Assembly: GCA_947164865.1 (NCBI GenBank)
Contig: CAMUYA010000001.1
Span: forward strand, 1-64,000
Source: an uncultured Lachnospiraceae bacterium
GTDB lineage: Bacteria; Bacillota; Clostridia; Lachnospirales; Lachnospiraceae
Direction: 5' to 3'
DNA: 64,000 bases
This document shows, piece after piece, positions 1-8,329 of the stretch (its first letter is position 1; every line of letters begins with the position of its first letter). Under the pieces are notes generated by a model. It was not told where the DNA came from, ran no database searches, and was given only the letters and a program-made list of their open reading frames with translations. The position numbers and the translations under genes were made by a program.

Positions 1-60
1 CATAGACTATGTTAGATTTAACTATTTCTTGCAATATGTAGATTTAGTTTGTTTATAATC

Positions 61-288
61 AGTGACAGGTATGGGCGATATGAGATTGCAGTTTGGTCGA
101 ATTAGGCGCCGCGCTTAATGAGCGCCACGTGCGGAAATCGTGTCGAGGGATTGTCTGAGCAGCTCGCGCAAATATAGCGCGAGCGTCGCGAGTTGCCCGA
201 GACCGATTTTGCTCTTAGCTAAGTGAGCGCGAATTTAGCAGCAGAGCCCATGAGACAAACTACAACTCATATTGTCCATGCCGTCACT
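61..288. repeat. 228-bp near-palindromic element (long imperfect hairpin)
   Basis: The outer arms 61-98 and 252-288 are imperfect inverted repeats. AGTGAC at 61-66 faces GTCACT at 283-288, and the blocks ATATGAG and AGTTTG are conserved in both arms. Inner segments also pair: around 134-150 (AAATCG, GTCGAGGG) with about 196-212. The tip is a perfect 8-bp stem, 162-169 with 177-184, around a 7-base loop. The outer and inner centres coincide near 173-174, so the whole is one long hairpin. Several arm mismatches would be G-U pairs in a plus-strand RNA. No intact reading frame with a start codon was found inside. It could be a MITE-like or repeat element, or a structured RNA. Bases 1-60 and 289-346 hold nothing I recognise. 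Confidence 0.6.
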
Positions 289-346
289 AAGTAATAACGA
301 GTTACTGTTGCTCCATTAAACTGCAATTATATCTACTATACCGCGC

Positions 347-889
347 TCAGGCCTTACACCCGCTGCATCCGCTACACCCCGCGCTTCCGTACACCGCGCT
401 GAGCTGCGAATAATCATACACACTCTCAAGCAGACATACCGCCTGCGATGAGATTCCCTCTCCGCTTCCCGTAAATCCGAGGCCTTCCTCGGTGGTAGCT
501 TTTATATTCACGCAAGATACGTCTATATTAAGCGTATCCGCGATGATCTTTCTCATTTCATCTATATAAGGTCTCATCTTAGGAGCCTGCGCTATGATCG
601 TCGCATCGATATTGGATATGGCATACCCTTCCTTTTCTATCATCCCGCCCACATGACTGAGCAGATCCACCGAAGAGATGCCTTTGTATTTTTCATCACT
701 GTCGGGAAAATGCTTTCCGATATCGCCTAGAGCAGCCGCTCCAAGAAGCGCATCCATTATCGCATGAAGAAGCACATCCGCATCGGAATGCCCCAAAAGC
801 CCTTTTTCATAAGGGATATCCACCCCGCCGATTATAAGCTTCCTGCCTTCAGTAAGCCTGTGGACATCATAACCCATTCCTATTCTCAC
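347..889 (-). CDS. ispF: 2-C-methyl-D-erythritol 2,4-cyclodiphosphate synthase
   Basis: This enzyme converts CDP-methylerythritol 2-phosphate to the cyclic diphosphate in the non-mevalonate isoprenoid pathway, in the cytoplasm. The start [12 protein letters not shown] carries the metal ligands Asp8 and His10, followed by the [20 protein letters not shown] block. The [16 protein letters not shown] segment is the usual C-terminal nucleotide/substrate loop. At 180 residues it is about 20 longer than the typical 155-160. The extra tail is Tyr/Ser/Gly rich and ends in a CSGCSGC run, which is unusual. The gene is alone here, 54 bases downstream of the EEP-fold gene on the same strand. The family assignment is secure; any role for the cysteine tail is unknown. 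Confidence 0.95.
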   Translation of the reverse strand: MRIGMGYDVHRLTEGRKLIIGGVDIPYEKGLLGHSDADVLLHAIMDALLGAAALGDIGKHFPDSDEKYKGISSVDLLSHVGGMIEKEGYAISNIDATIIAQAPKMRPYIDEMRKIIADTLNIDVSCVNIKATTEEGLGFTGSGEGISSQAVCLLESVYDYSQLSAVYGSAGCSGCSGCKA

Positions 890-943
890 ATTTACACCTC
901 ATAAGCCTGTCGTTTACGGCTTTCTAAACTCATAATCTACCCG

Positions 944-2050
944 TCATAATTTCAGTTTAAACTTCATGATCACGGGTTCATGATCGGAATAAAGGAACCC
1001 TCCTGCATTGTTAGTGTAATAGGTCATCTCGATATTATCCGAAACAATAAAGCCATCCAATGTAACCGTATAAGTGGTTTCCGGATCGTATACTACCCCT
1101 GAATCTCTGCATGAATTACTGAGCGCATACTTTTCTTCCGAAGGGAGCTGATCCATCGCAAACGTAAAATGCTCCGGCAAAAGATTCCTGTCGTAAAAAT
1201 GTGCCCATGAATAAGTCTGAGTATCCTCGGTGAGCTTAAGATCGTGATTGAAATCTCCGCCTGCTATCACATAATTACCTTCACTGTATTCTTTTTCAAG
1301 CACTTCTTTTAACAGACCGGTCTGGCCTTCCCGCACCGACGGTGAACTTCCGTACGCCGACATATGCAGATTGATAAGCACGAGGTATTTTCCGTTTGAA
1401 ACAGGTATCCTGTTAACCGTAAAGCATCTGTCCAGATCGACAAATTTAGAAAAGTTGTTTGCGATGGGCAGACTCCTTCTCTCGGCATCTTCTATATTAT
1501 ATCTGCTGAAGGTTCCCACCCCTGCCCTGCTTGTACCATGAGGCTGATTAAAAGGATAAAGCAGGAATGGAGAATCGTAATTTACACCCAGAGTATTGTC
1601 ATATTCCGCGAACATCCGTCTTAACATATCCAGCTGATTGACATGATAGGATCTGGTAGAGTCGAAATCTATCTCCTGGAACAACACAAAATCGGGATCA
1701 AAACTCTGTGCAAGCTCTCCAGCTCCCGTCACCAGTCTTTGAACGCTCTCCTTACTCGTTGCCCAGGAGCTCTTTCCTCCGTCCATAAAAAAAGTGAATC
1801 GGGGATCATAAGCTCCAAACCCGATATTATATGATACTATCGTGTATTCGTTTCCCACGGAAGCCTTTTCAATACTGTCTCCCGCCATGGCTTTGCAGAC
1901 ATTAAGGACCTGATGGTCATCTATTCTCTTGTATGAAAAAAACACATAGAGCACATATGCCAATACGATACATACGATGGATATAAGTGTGATGCCGACC
2001 ACACGAAGTATTCTTTTTATAATCTTTTTAAAATTTTCCATAATTAACAT
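944..2050 (-). CDS. Membrane-anchored endonuclease/exonuclease/phosphatase family protein
   Basis: The N-terminus has one strongly hydrophobic segment (about residues 14-38), which would anchor the protein with its catalytic domain outside. The rest matches the EEP (DNase I/sphingomyelinase-like) fold: SYNIGFG near residue 73, QEID near 123, NLHMSAYG near 228, GGDFNHD near 265 and the C-terminal SDHEPV. These supply the metal-binding Asn/Glu and catalytic His/Asp. Substrate is not predictable; it could be nuclease, phospholipase-like or phosphatase. No convincing ribosome binding site precedes either ATG (residue 1 or residue 4), so the start is uncertain by three codons. It is divergent from the malic enzyme gene. 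Confidence 0.85.
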   Translation of the reverse strand: MLIMENFKKIIKRILRVVGITLISIVCIVLAYVLYVFFSYKRIDDHQVLNVCKAMAGDSIEKASVGNEYTIVSYNIGFGAYDPRFTFFMDGGKSSWATSKESVQRLVTGAGELAQSFDPDFVLFQEIDFDSTRSYHVNQLDMLRRMFAEYDNTLGVNYDSPFLLYPFNQPHGTSRAGVGTFSRYNIEDAERRSLPIANNFSKFVDLDRCFTVNRIPVSNGKYLVLINLHMSAYGSSPSVREGQTGLLKEVLEKEYSEGNYVIAGGDFNHDLKLTEDTQTYSWAHFYDRNLLPEHFTFAMDQLPSEEKYALSNSCRDSGVVYDPETTYTVTLDGFIVSDNIEMTYYTNNAGGFLYSDHEPVIMKFKLKL

Positions 2051-2126
2051 TTTATGTTGTTTTTATATGTTTTTCAAGAAATTTATCAAAAATCAGGTCC
2101 CTTTGGTTTATTCATCAAGTAAATTA

Positions 2127-2135
2127 TGCTATACT
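2127..2135 (+). promoter_or_regulatory. Candidate extended -10 of the malic enzyme gene
   Basis: TGCTATACT at 2127-2135 is an extended -10 element 40 bases before the start codon. No good -35 box lies at the usual distance, which is common for extended -10 promoters. An AAGGAGAA ribosome binding site follows at about 2160-2167. Confidence 0.5.
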
Positions 2136-2174
2136 TTCGTGGAAAGCGATTTTTACAGATAAGGAGAAAATCTA

Positions 2175-3326
2175 ATGGATGTAAACCAGATCTCACTCGA
2201 AAAGCATGAAGAATGGGGCGGAAAGATCGAAACCGTTTCAAAAGCCCCCGTAAAGAATCCCACAGACCTTTCGATAGCTTACACTCCCGGGGTGGCAGAA
2301 CCCTGCAGAGTGATCGCGAAGGATAAAGAAGCCGCATATAAATACACCTGGAAGGCAAATACCGTTGCGGTCGTTTCCGACGGCAGTGCGGTCCTGGGGC
2401 TGGGTAACATCGGTCCTCATGCGGCCATGCCCGTAATGGAAGGAAAAGCTGTTCTTTTCAAAGAATTCGGCGGAGTAAATGCCGTTCCCATCTGCCTGGA
2501 CACTCAGGACACCGAAGAGATCATAAAAGCGGTTACATATCTTGCGCCTACCTTCGGCGGTATAAATCTTGAAGATATCTCTGCTCCCCGCTGCTTCGAG
2601 ATAGAACAGAGATTAAAGGAAACTCTTGATATTCCCGTTTTCCACGACGATCAGCACGGAACTGCCATAGTAGTGCTTGCAGGAATAATCAATTCACTCA
2701 AGATTATAGGAAAAGCCAAGGAAGATTGCCGTATTGTGGTAAACGGTGCCGGAAGTGCGGGTATCGCCATCTCAAAGCTTCTTTTGAGATACGGATTCAA
2801 GCACATAATCATCTGCGACAGCAAGGGCATAGTGGCCAAAGATAACGCAAATAACTGGATCAAAAAAGAAATGTGCGAAGTCACAAACCTTGAAGATAAG
2901 CATGGCTCTCTTGCAGATGCAATGAAGGGCGCCGACATCTTTATCGGCGTATCTGCTCCCGGTGTTGTTACCGAGGAAATGGTAAAGAGCATGAATAAGG
3001 ATGCCATCATCTTCGCTCTCTCAAATCCGATCCCCGAGATCATGCCCGATCTGGCTAAGAAAGCAGGAGCAAGGATCGTAGGAACCGGAAGAAGCGATTT
3101 CCCCAATCAGGTCAACAATGTGGTTGCTTTCCCCGGGATCTTCAAAGGAGCTCTGGAAGGACGCGCTCCTCAGATTACCGAAGAGATGAAGCTTGCAGCT
3201 GCCGAAGCTATCGCATCTCTTGTTCCGGATGATGAGCTCTGTGAGGATAAGGTTATGCCTGAGGCATTTAATCCGAAGGTTGCCGAACTTGTGGCTGAAG
3301 CTGTCAAGAGCCACATAGTAAGATAA
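2175..3326 (+). CDS. Malic enzyme (NAD(P)-dependent malate dehydrogenase, oxaloacetate-decarboxylating)
   Basis: It oxidatively decarboxylates malate to pyruvate and CO2 in the cytoplasm. The short bacterial form is recognised by IAYTPGVAEPC with catalytic Tyr36, VMEGKAVLFK with catalytic Lys91, the metal site VFHDDQHGTA near 157, the dinucleotide-binding VNGAGSAGIAI near 189, and ALSNPIPEI near 283. At 383 residues it has the normal length of the single-domain bacterial enzyme and lacks the phosphotransacetylase-like extension. The start has a good AAGGAG site 8 bases upstream. It is transcribed alone and ends at a clear terminator. Cofactor preference (NAD or NADP) cannot be decided by eye. 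Confidence 0.95.
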   Translation: MDVNQISLEKHEEWGGKIETVSKAPVKNPTDLSIAYTPGVAEPCRVIAKDKEAAYKYTWKANTVAVVSDGSAVLGLGNIGPHAAMPVMEGKAVLFKEFGGVNAVPICLDTQDTEEIIKAVTYLAPTFGGINLEDISAPRCFEIEQRLKETLDIPVFHDDQHGTAIVVLAGIINSLKIIGKAKEDCRIVVNGAGSAGIAISKLLLRYGFKHIIICDSKGIVAKDNANNWIKKEMCEVTNLEDKHGSLADAMKGADIFIGVSAPGVVTEEMVKSMNKDAIIFALSNPIPEIMPDLAKKAGARIVGTGRSDFPNQVNNVVAFPGIFKGALEGRAPQITEEMKLAAAEAIASLVPDDELCEDKVMPEAFNPKVAELVAEAVKSHIVR

Positions 3327-3396
3327 TGCATTACAAAATGCTTCTAAAACCGTTATCCGGACAAATAACAACAAACAATCCAACAAACAAAAAGAA

Positions 3397-3430
3397 TGCA
3401 GCATCCGATCCGGGTGCTGCATCTTTTCTT
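3397..3430 (+). terminator. Rho-independent terminator of the malic enzyme gene
   Basis: A 10-bp stem (TGCAGCATCC, 5-base loop, GGGTGCTGCA, with one G-U pair) at 3397-3421 is followed by a T-rich run (TCTTTTCTT). Confidence 0.85.
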
Positions 3431-3487
3431 ATATCTCTTATATGGTTATTCTGTTAATAATCCGTGTGCTTACAGTATAACGCACTT

Positions 3488-5263
3488 CTAAAATCTGAGA
3501 ACAAACTGGATATTGCCGCAAGTGATCACATCACCGCTTCTTAAAGGATTACGTCCGTTAATCCTCATGCCGCCGATGGCGACATTGGACGGATTACTGA
3601 AGTCCTCTATAATGTAGTCATCACCGTTTCTGATTATCCTGGCCTGCACAGGCATCAGCGAGGGATCGTTAAATACAATATCGCATCCCTGATCCCGCCC
3701 GATACGGATTTCATTGAGAATATAAACTGTTCTGTCTACATTCAAGCAAAGGCCGGCCTGCACTTCTATATCCATCGGAACAGATCCGTCCAATACTTCC
3801 GCCGGGCCTTTCTGAACGGGGTAAGCTGTGTCACTGTATCCGGCAGATCCCTGCTCGGCCACGGAAGCTGAGAGTTTCTTTTTCTTCCTGACATTAACCA
3901 GGATTATAACCACGGGAACAGCTATGATAATAAGCAGTACCGCAACTGCCGCTGCTATAAATACCGGCAGATATTCGGAACCGATCACCCTGTCCAAAAT
4001 AGTTCCGCCCGTATTGGCTGCAACCAGTCCCGTATGATGCTCTTTTTCGTCACGTTCCGAACCTGATCCGGGCTCTTCATCATTTACTTCAGCCGGTTCT
4101 TCTGTATCTTCCGAAGGTACTTCGGTTTCATCTTCAGGCTCTTCGGAGCTTTCTTCCGAAGGTTCTTCCACAGTCTCAGGCGTCTGCTGTTCGGGCTCCT
4201 GCTGTTCGGGTTCTTCAGACGGTTCTGTTCCCGGCGGCAATATGGGCAGATCCAATGGGGCAGGGCCTTCCTGCTGATCATCCTCTTCTTCAGCGGCTCC
4301 GCCCGATCCCGATCCCAGCGAATAAACTCCCTCAAAAGTAATGGGTTCAAGAGACTCCAACGGCTTTCCTTCTTTGTCTTTTCCGATCATACGGAAAGTG
4401 TATGAAAATGAATCCGGAGCCTTGTCCCTAAGATCGGTCTCTGAAAACCAAAGAGTATCTAAAGACTGAGACACACTGTCCGCAGCATCTTTAGCCTCAT
4501 CCTCATCCTTAACCGTAAAATGGCTTCCTCTGTCATCGCTTAAGAAAACATCTTCCGCGGTTTCGGTCCATTCATCGGTACACAGAGTGTTAAAGATATA
4601 TCCCCATGAACCCTCAATCGATTCCTTAGCTTTATCGGCCAGTTTGCTTTCCCTGTCTTTATCCTTAAGATCAGGCTCACCGTCTGTTATGAGAATGATC
4701 TCTACTATGTCGCCCTGTTTGATATCATATGAATCAAGCCATGTCTTTGCGCTGACAACCGCAGTATAAGGGTCGGTATACTGCTCGTTATATATCACAT
4801 TCTCTATCTCGTGGGTCAAGGTATTGACGTCGGTCATCTTTTCCTTGATAACATCAAATCTTTCACCAAAAGTGGCCAGAGTATAAAAGCTTTTACTCTC
4901 AGTGCTGTCATAAAGCTCTTCCGCAAATGCATTAATACGGCCCAAATACCGCTTCATAGACCCCGAGGCATCGACGATAAACAGATAGTGAACTGAATTT
5001 CCGCTGTCAGAGAATCGATTTACCGATCCGGTATTCTTTCTCTCGATGTCATCGGATGAGATGTCAACAATCAGACTTTTGGCATCAATATCCTCTCCCA
5101 GATCAAGAAGTGTGAAAAGCTCATCGCCAACGGCATAGGACATCATCCCCCTGGCCGTATAGCTTCCTGCCGCGCTCACCGGCATAGCGATTCCTAAAAG
5201 AAAAGCTGCCGTAACCGTCGTTGCTATGATTTTACATATATTTCTTTTAATATATCTGATCAT
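3488..5263 (-). CDS. Extracellular VWA-domain membrane protein with cytoplasmic degenerate FHA domain
   Basis: Domain order: signal peptide (about 1-32), von Willebrand A domain (about 90-290) with the MIDAS motif VDASGSM (98-102) and ITDGEPD near 193, a proline/glutamate-rich acidic linker (about 326-408), one membrane segment (about 431-458), and a cytoplasmic FHA-like domain (about 500-591). The FHA keeps GRDQGCDIVFND but lacks the usual SxxH phosphothreonine-binding pair (SLMPVQA instead). The earlier in-frame GTG at 5293 is rejected because ATG at 5263 has an AGGAAAAG site and starts a proper signal peptide. It is the last gene of the kinase/phosphatase/FHA operon, overlapping nothing but starting just after the PP2C stop. 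It may bind an extracellular ligand or wall partner under cytoplasmic control. Precise role unknown. Confidence 0.85.
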   Translation of the reverse strand: MIRYIKRNICKIIATTVTAAFLLGIAMPVSAAGSYTARGMMSYAVGDELFTLLDLGEDIDAKSLIVDISSDDIERKNTGSVNRFSDSGNSVHYLFIVDASGSMKRYLGRINAFAEELYDSTESKSFYTLATFGERFDVIKEKMTDVNTLTHEIENVIYNEQYTDPYTAVVSAKTWLDSYDIKQGDIVEIILITDGEPDLKDKDRESKLADKAKESIEGSWGYIFNTLCTDEWTETAEDVFLSDDRGSHFTVKDEDEAKDAADSVSQSLDTLWFSETDLRDKAPDSFSYTFRMIGKDKEGKPLESLEPITFEGVYSLGSGSGGAAEEEDDQQEGPAPLDLPILPPGTEPSEEPEQQEPEQQTPETVEEPSEESSEEPEDETEVPSEDTEEPAEVNDEEPGSGSERDEKEHHTGLVAANTGGTILDRVIGSEYLPVFIAAAVAVLLIIIAVPVVIILVNVRKKKKLSASVAEQGSAGYSDTAYPVQKGPAEVLDGSVPMDIEVQAGLCLNVDRTVYILNEIRIGRDQGCDIVFNDPSLMPVQARIIRNGDDYIIEDFSNPSNVAIGGMRINGRNPLRSGDVITCGNIQFVLRF

Positions 5264-5282
5264 CTTCTTTTCCTGTTGGTGC

Positions 5283-6011
5283 TCAATCGTCACGAACTAT
5301 GATCGTCATGAGTGAAAGGTTATCGTTCCCGCCTTCTATCCTTTCCATCATCCTGACAAGAAGCTTTTCACACCATGATCTTGCATTCCCGGATTTGAGA
5401 AGGTCTATGGCGATCTCCTCATCTCTCAGGAATTCCCATGCACCGTCGGAGCAAAGGAAAAAAGCATCCATATCATGGAGTTCTTCGGGAAATGTATAGA
5501 TAACCGGCTCGTTATGATCGGGGCCGCCGAGTGACCTGATGAGCCTCGACTGATCCTCATCCCTGCATATATCGTCTCTGGATATTTCTCCGGCCTTATA
5601 CTTTTTATATGCTACAGAGTGATCCTCGGTGAAGAAATTCAGCTCGCCGTCCTTAAAAAAGTACAGTCTGGAATCTCCGACATGAGCACATGTAGCTTTA
5701 CGGTCTTTTATTATAAGGGAGACTACCGTACTTTTAAGTACCGTGTTTCTTTCCCTCTGAAGAGCAAGTATATTTTCATTGGCCTCGGAAACCTTTTCTG
5801 CCAGGAATCCCTCGGTATCTTCCGTATCTCCCACGAATCCGCCTATAAACGTATCAACAACACATCGTGAAGCCACTTCCCCGTATGAGTGACCGCCCAG
5901 GCCGTCGGCAACAACAAACAGTCCGTTGTCGCCGACAACTTTATATCCTGTCGCATCTTCGTTATACGAGCGTCCGCCCTGATTACAGTATTCGTAAATA
6001 TCAAATATCAT
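5283..6011 (-). CDS. PP2C-family protein serine/threonine phosphatase
   Basis: A compact, soluble, metal-dependent phosphatase of the PPM/PP2C family, 242 residues. Visible motifs in order: RSYNEDA (Asp/Glu metal site, about 14-20), VVADGLGGHSYGE (33-45), STVVSLII, HVGDSRLYFF, EDHSVAYKKY, LCSDGAWE and GGNDNLSLM with the last metal-binding Asp. All core aspartates are present, so it should be active. It presumably reverses phosphorylation by the kinase encoded at 9041-11404. It begins 3 bases after the protease-FHA gene stop, as in a tight operon. A second PP2C at 7457-8326 is divergent in sequence, so the two are not a recent duplication. Confidence 0.93.
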   Translation of the reverse strand: MIFDIYEYCNQGGRSYNEDATGYKVVGDNGLFVVADGLGGHSYGEVASRCVVDTFIGGFVGDTEDTEGFLAEKVSEANENILALQRERNTVLKSTVVSLIIKDRKATCAHVGDSRLYFFKDGELNFFTEDHSVAYKKYKAGEISRDDICRDEDQSRLIRSLGGPDHNEPVIYTFPEELHDMDAFFLCSDGAWEFLRDEEIAIDLLKSGNARSWCEKLLVRMMERIEGGNDNLSLMTIIVRDD

Positions 6012-6014
6012 ATT

Positions 6015-7421
6015 TTATCCCAGTTCAACGCGAAGCACGTTCTGCTTGTCACCTACATAGAAGCTCTCCCCCGCTTTCATACGATAAGGAACATTTGCAT
6101 TGAGCTTCTGTCCGTTCATAAGGAACGTTCCGTAAGTGGAACGAAGGTCGGTTACGATAAAGTCACCTGTTGCGGCATCATACTGAACCTGACAGTGTCT
6201 TCCGCTGACGCCTACTGTACCCTCCGCATAAACAACCTTGCATGTAGCGGGATCGCGTCCTACAAGAACAGGATTGGAGCCCACCACAAGAGTCATTCCG
6301 TTATGCTGCACGGACATTGAACGTAGAATAGCTCTCTTCTGGCTTGCCTGCTGCTGAGCCTGCACCTGCGCCTGCTTCTGAGCAGCTGCCGCTTTCTTCT
6401 TCTTTGAGTTCTTTACGATCACGATAGGAACGATTATAGCTGCTGCTATGATCAGAAGGCCAAAGAATACGGCACATGCAATAATTACGATCTTGGTTAT
6501 ATCAAGTCCGCCTGCCATCTGGTAGTCAACGCCTTTCTTAAGTCCGTTGGACTCGAGGAATCTTACAAGCTCCTCGGTGCTGATAGCATAGTAATCAACT
6601 TCAACCTGAGTTCCGTAAAGAACGTTGGATTCGATGTTGGTGTTGATCCCGAGAACATTTCCCTTTTCATTGACAAGAGGTCCGCCAGAGTTGCCGTGCT
6701 GTATAGTCGCGTCCACTGCAATTCTGTTTACGCCCTTACCTTCATTAACAACCAGCTTATTTATGACACCCGTATGAATAGTGGCATCCCTGAGACCATA
6801 TTTACTTGCTCCGGTAAAGTCGTTGTCGGCATTTCCGGGATAACCTACAGTATATACGGTGCTTCCTACATCCTTTTCCTCGGGAAGCTGAAGCTTAAGC
6901 GCATGTCTCTTGGTGGTAGCGTCTCTTAACTTTAATACCGCAAGGTCCACCTTATCCATGCTTCCGTAGCAGTCAACATATGCTACGTCATAATCATTCT
7001 GATCATAATAAACTCTGAGTTCGCAGCTACCCGCAACGAGGCAGATGGGATAATAATCCTCGTAATAGTAACCTGTGAAAAGAACTACCTGATCACCTTC
7101 GTTTGCATTGACATATGCATCGATAACATGCTCATTGGTAACAAGATATTTAACGGGCTTTTTGGGATCTCCGATAAAGAATCCGGATCCGCCGGAGTAC
7201 TCTCCCTCTCCGTTGTTTCCAAAATCCATATAGTAATAGAAATCCCAACCGTCATATACGCAATATGCTGCGTCCTTTACATAAAAGACGATGGGTACAA
7301 CTCCGGCCGTGGTATCGTTATTATATGCTGCATACGAGCTGAAAGGGGTTACTCCGAGCCCTGTCAACATCATAAGTGCCGCAAAAAACACTGCATAGAT
7401 CTTTGTAGCAATTCTCTTCAT
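6015..7421 (-). CDS. Secreted-side trypsin-like serine protease anchored by a membrane segment to a cytoplasmic FHA domain
   Basis: Domain order over 468 residues: signal peptide (1-31), trypsin-like (S1C/HtrA-type) protease with the triad His98 (TNEHV), Asp159 (VDLAVLK) and Ser245 (GNSGGP), a membrane segment (309-336), a Lys/Ala/Gln-rich linker (340-363), and a canonical FHA domain (about 370-468) with GRD (388-390), SGRH (406-409) and STYGT (428-432). There is no PDZ domain, unlike HtrA. The topology puts the protease outside and the phosphothreonine reader inside. That suggests control of an external protease by internal phosphorylation. It is gene four of the six-gene operon, 35 bases after a PP2C gene. 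Substrate unknown. Confidence 0.92.
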   Translation of the reverse strand: MKRIATKIYAVFFAALMMLTGLGVTPFSSYAAYNNDTTAGVVPIVFYVKDAAYCVYDGWDFYYYMDFGNNGEGEYSGGSGFFIGDPKKPVKYLVTNEHVIDAYVNANEGDQVVLFTGYYYEDYYPICLVAGSCELRVYYDQNDYDVAYVDCYGSMDKVDLAVLKLRDATTKRHALKLQLPEEKDVGSTVYTVGYPGNADNDFTGASKYGLRDATIHTGVINKLVVNEGKGVNRIAVDATIQHGNSGGPLVNEKGNVLGINTNIESNVLYGTQVEVDYYAISTEELVRFLESNGLKKGVDYQMAGGLDITKIVIIACAVFFGLLIIAAAIIVPIVIVKNSKKKKAAAAQKQAQVQAQQQASQKRAILRSMSVQHNGMTLVVGSNPVLVGRDPATCKVVYAEGTVGVSGRHCQVQYDAATGDFIVTDLRSTYGTFLMNGQKLNANVPYRMKAGESFYVGDKQNVLRVELG

Positions 7422-7456
7422 AGTTTATTCTCCTTTTCGTCCCGCTGTGGGATTAT

Positions 7457-8326
7457 TTATATGATGCAATCGATCACTACTGCCGTGTAATTGTCCTGAT
7501 GCGGATTGGCGTGAGCAAGCACAGATCTCTCAAGGTCTGCGCACGCCTGTGTGGGATCCGATAAGCTGAGTGCATTTATCATCTCCTCTTCCGTAACCAC
7601 CCCGCCCACTCCATCAGAGCAGGCAATGAGCACATCCCTGTCCCTTAGCGGGATAGGCCTCACCGTCAGGTCTATCTGTTCTATCCCTACCATGCCCAGA
7701 AACGAGGTCAGTGCGGCATCTTCCTTTCCCTCTCTGGCGTCCTCGGGATGCATGTTTCCTCTTTCTATCTCTTCCAGATATCTGTCATGAAGGATATTAT
7801 GTTCGGCATTCAGCCTGATCAGCTTTCCTTCCCTGAAAAGATAGAAATAACTGTCGCCCACACTGGCGAAATACAGCTTCTCATCGAGAATTATCCCGAC
7901 TACCGCCGTGCTTCCTCCGTTTCCTCCTATAAGAGACTCAACCTCTTCGGAAGCCTTTATGATACCGTCTCTGAGCTGCATGGAAAGATCTGCCGAGCGA
8001 TCAAAACCAAGGAATGAATTCCTGAGGCTTGACACTGCCGTTTCGCTTGCCAGCTTACCGTCTTTCATTCCTCCCATTCCGTCACACACCGCAAAAAACA
8101 GGCCCTGTTCTTTGGCTTTTACAACATCAAAAGCATTTGCCGTGGTGAAGGAATCTTCCTGATTCTGCCTTGAGCCAATACCCTGCAGATTTCCCAGCTT
8201 GTACGACAGAAGTCTGGTGATCGTTCCCTGCGGATTACCCTGCTGCGATCCGGCAGCTTCCGCATCAGGCGGCGCTACAGTCTTTAGTATCTCACTCTCA
8301 TTTTTCTTTCTTCTTTTAAACGGCAT
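7457..8326 (-). CDS. PP2C-family phosphatase with N-terminal TVAP motif
   Basis: The catalytic domain (about 40-289) shows SRQNQEDSF, FAVCDGMGGMKDGKLAS, GGSTAVVGI, ASVGDSYFYLF, ACSDGVGGVV and HQDNYTAVVI, with all metal-binding Asp residues present. A 35-residue basic, disordered N-terminus precedes it and contains LKTVAPPD (residues 14-21). The FHA adaptor encoded just upstream has related sequences (GATVAPAG, GKTVG, GKTVAM), so Thr16 is a plausible phosphorylation and FHA-docking site; this is inference. The gene starts 3 bases after the adaptor stop. It is presumably the direct antagonist of the operon's kinase. Confidence 0.92.
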   Translation of the reverse strand: MPFKRRKKNESEILKTVAPPDAEAAGSQQGNPQGTITRLLSYKLGNLQGIGSRQNQEDSFTTANAFDVVKAKEQGLFFAVCDGMGGMKDGKLASETAVSSLRNSFLGFDRSADLSMQLRDGIIKASEEVESLIGGNGGSTAVVGIILDEKLYFASVGDSYFYLFREGKLIRLNAEHNILHDRYLEEIERGNMHPEDAREGKEDAALTSFLGMVGIEQIDLTVRPIPLRDRDVLIACSDGVGGVVTEEEMINALSLSDPTQACADLERSVLAHANPHQDNYTAVVIDCII

Positions 8327-8329
8327 ACC

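Noticed and set aside
1..300. A small protein encoded on the minus strand inside the palindrome
   Set aside because: One frame reads about 38 sense codons, but a stop codon separates them from the only upstream ATG, and no ribosome binding site was found.
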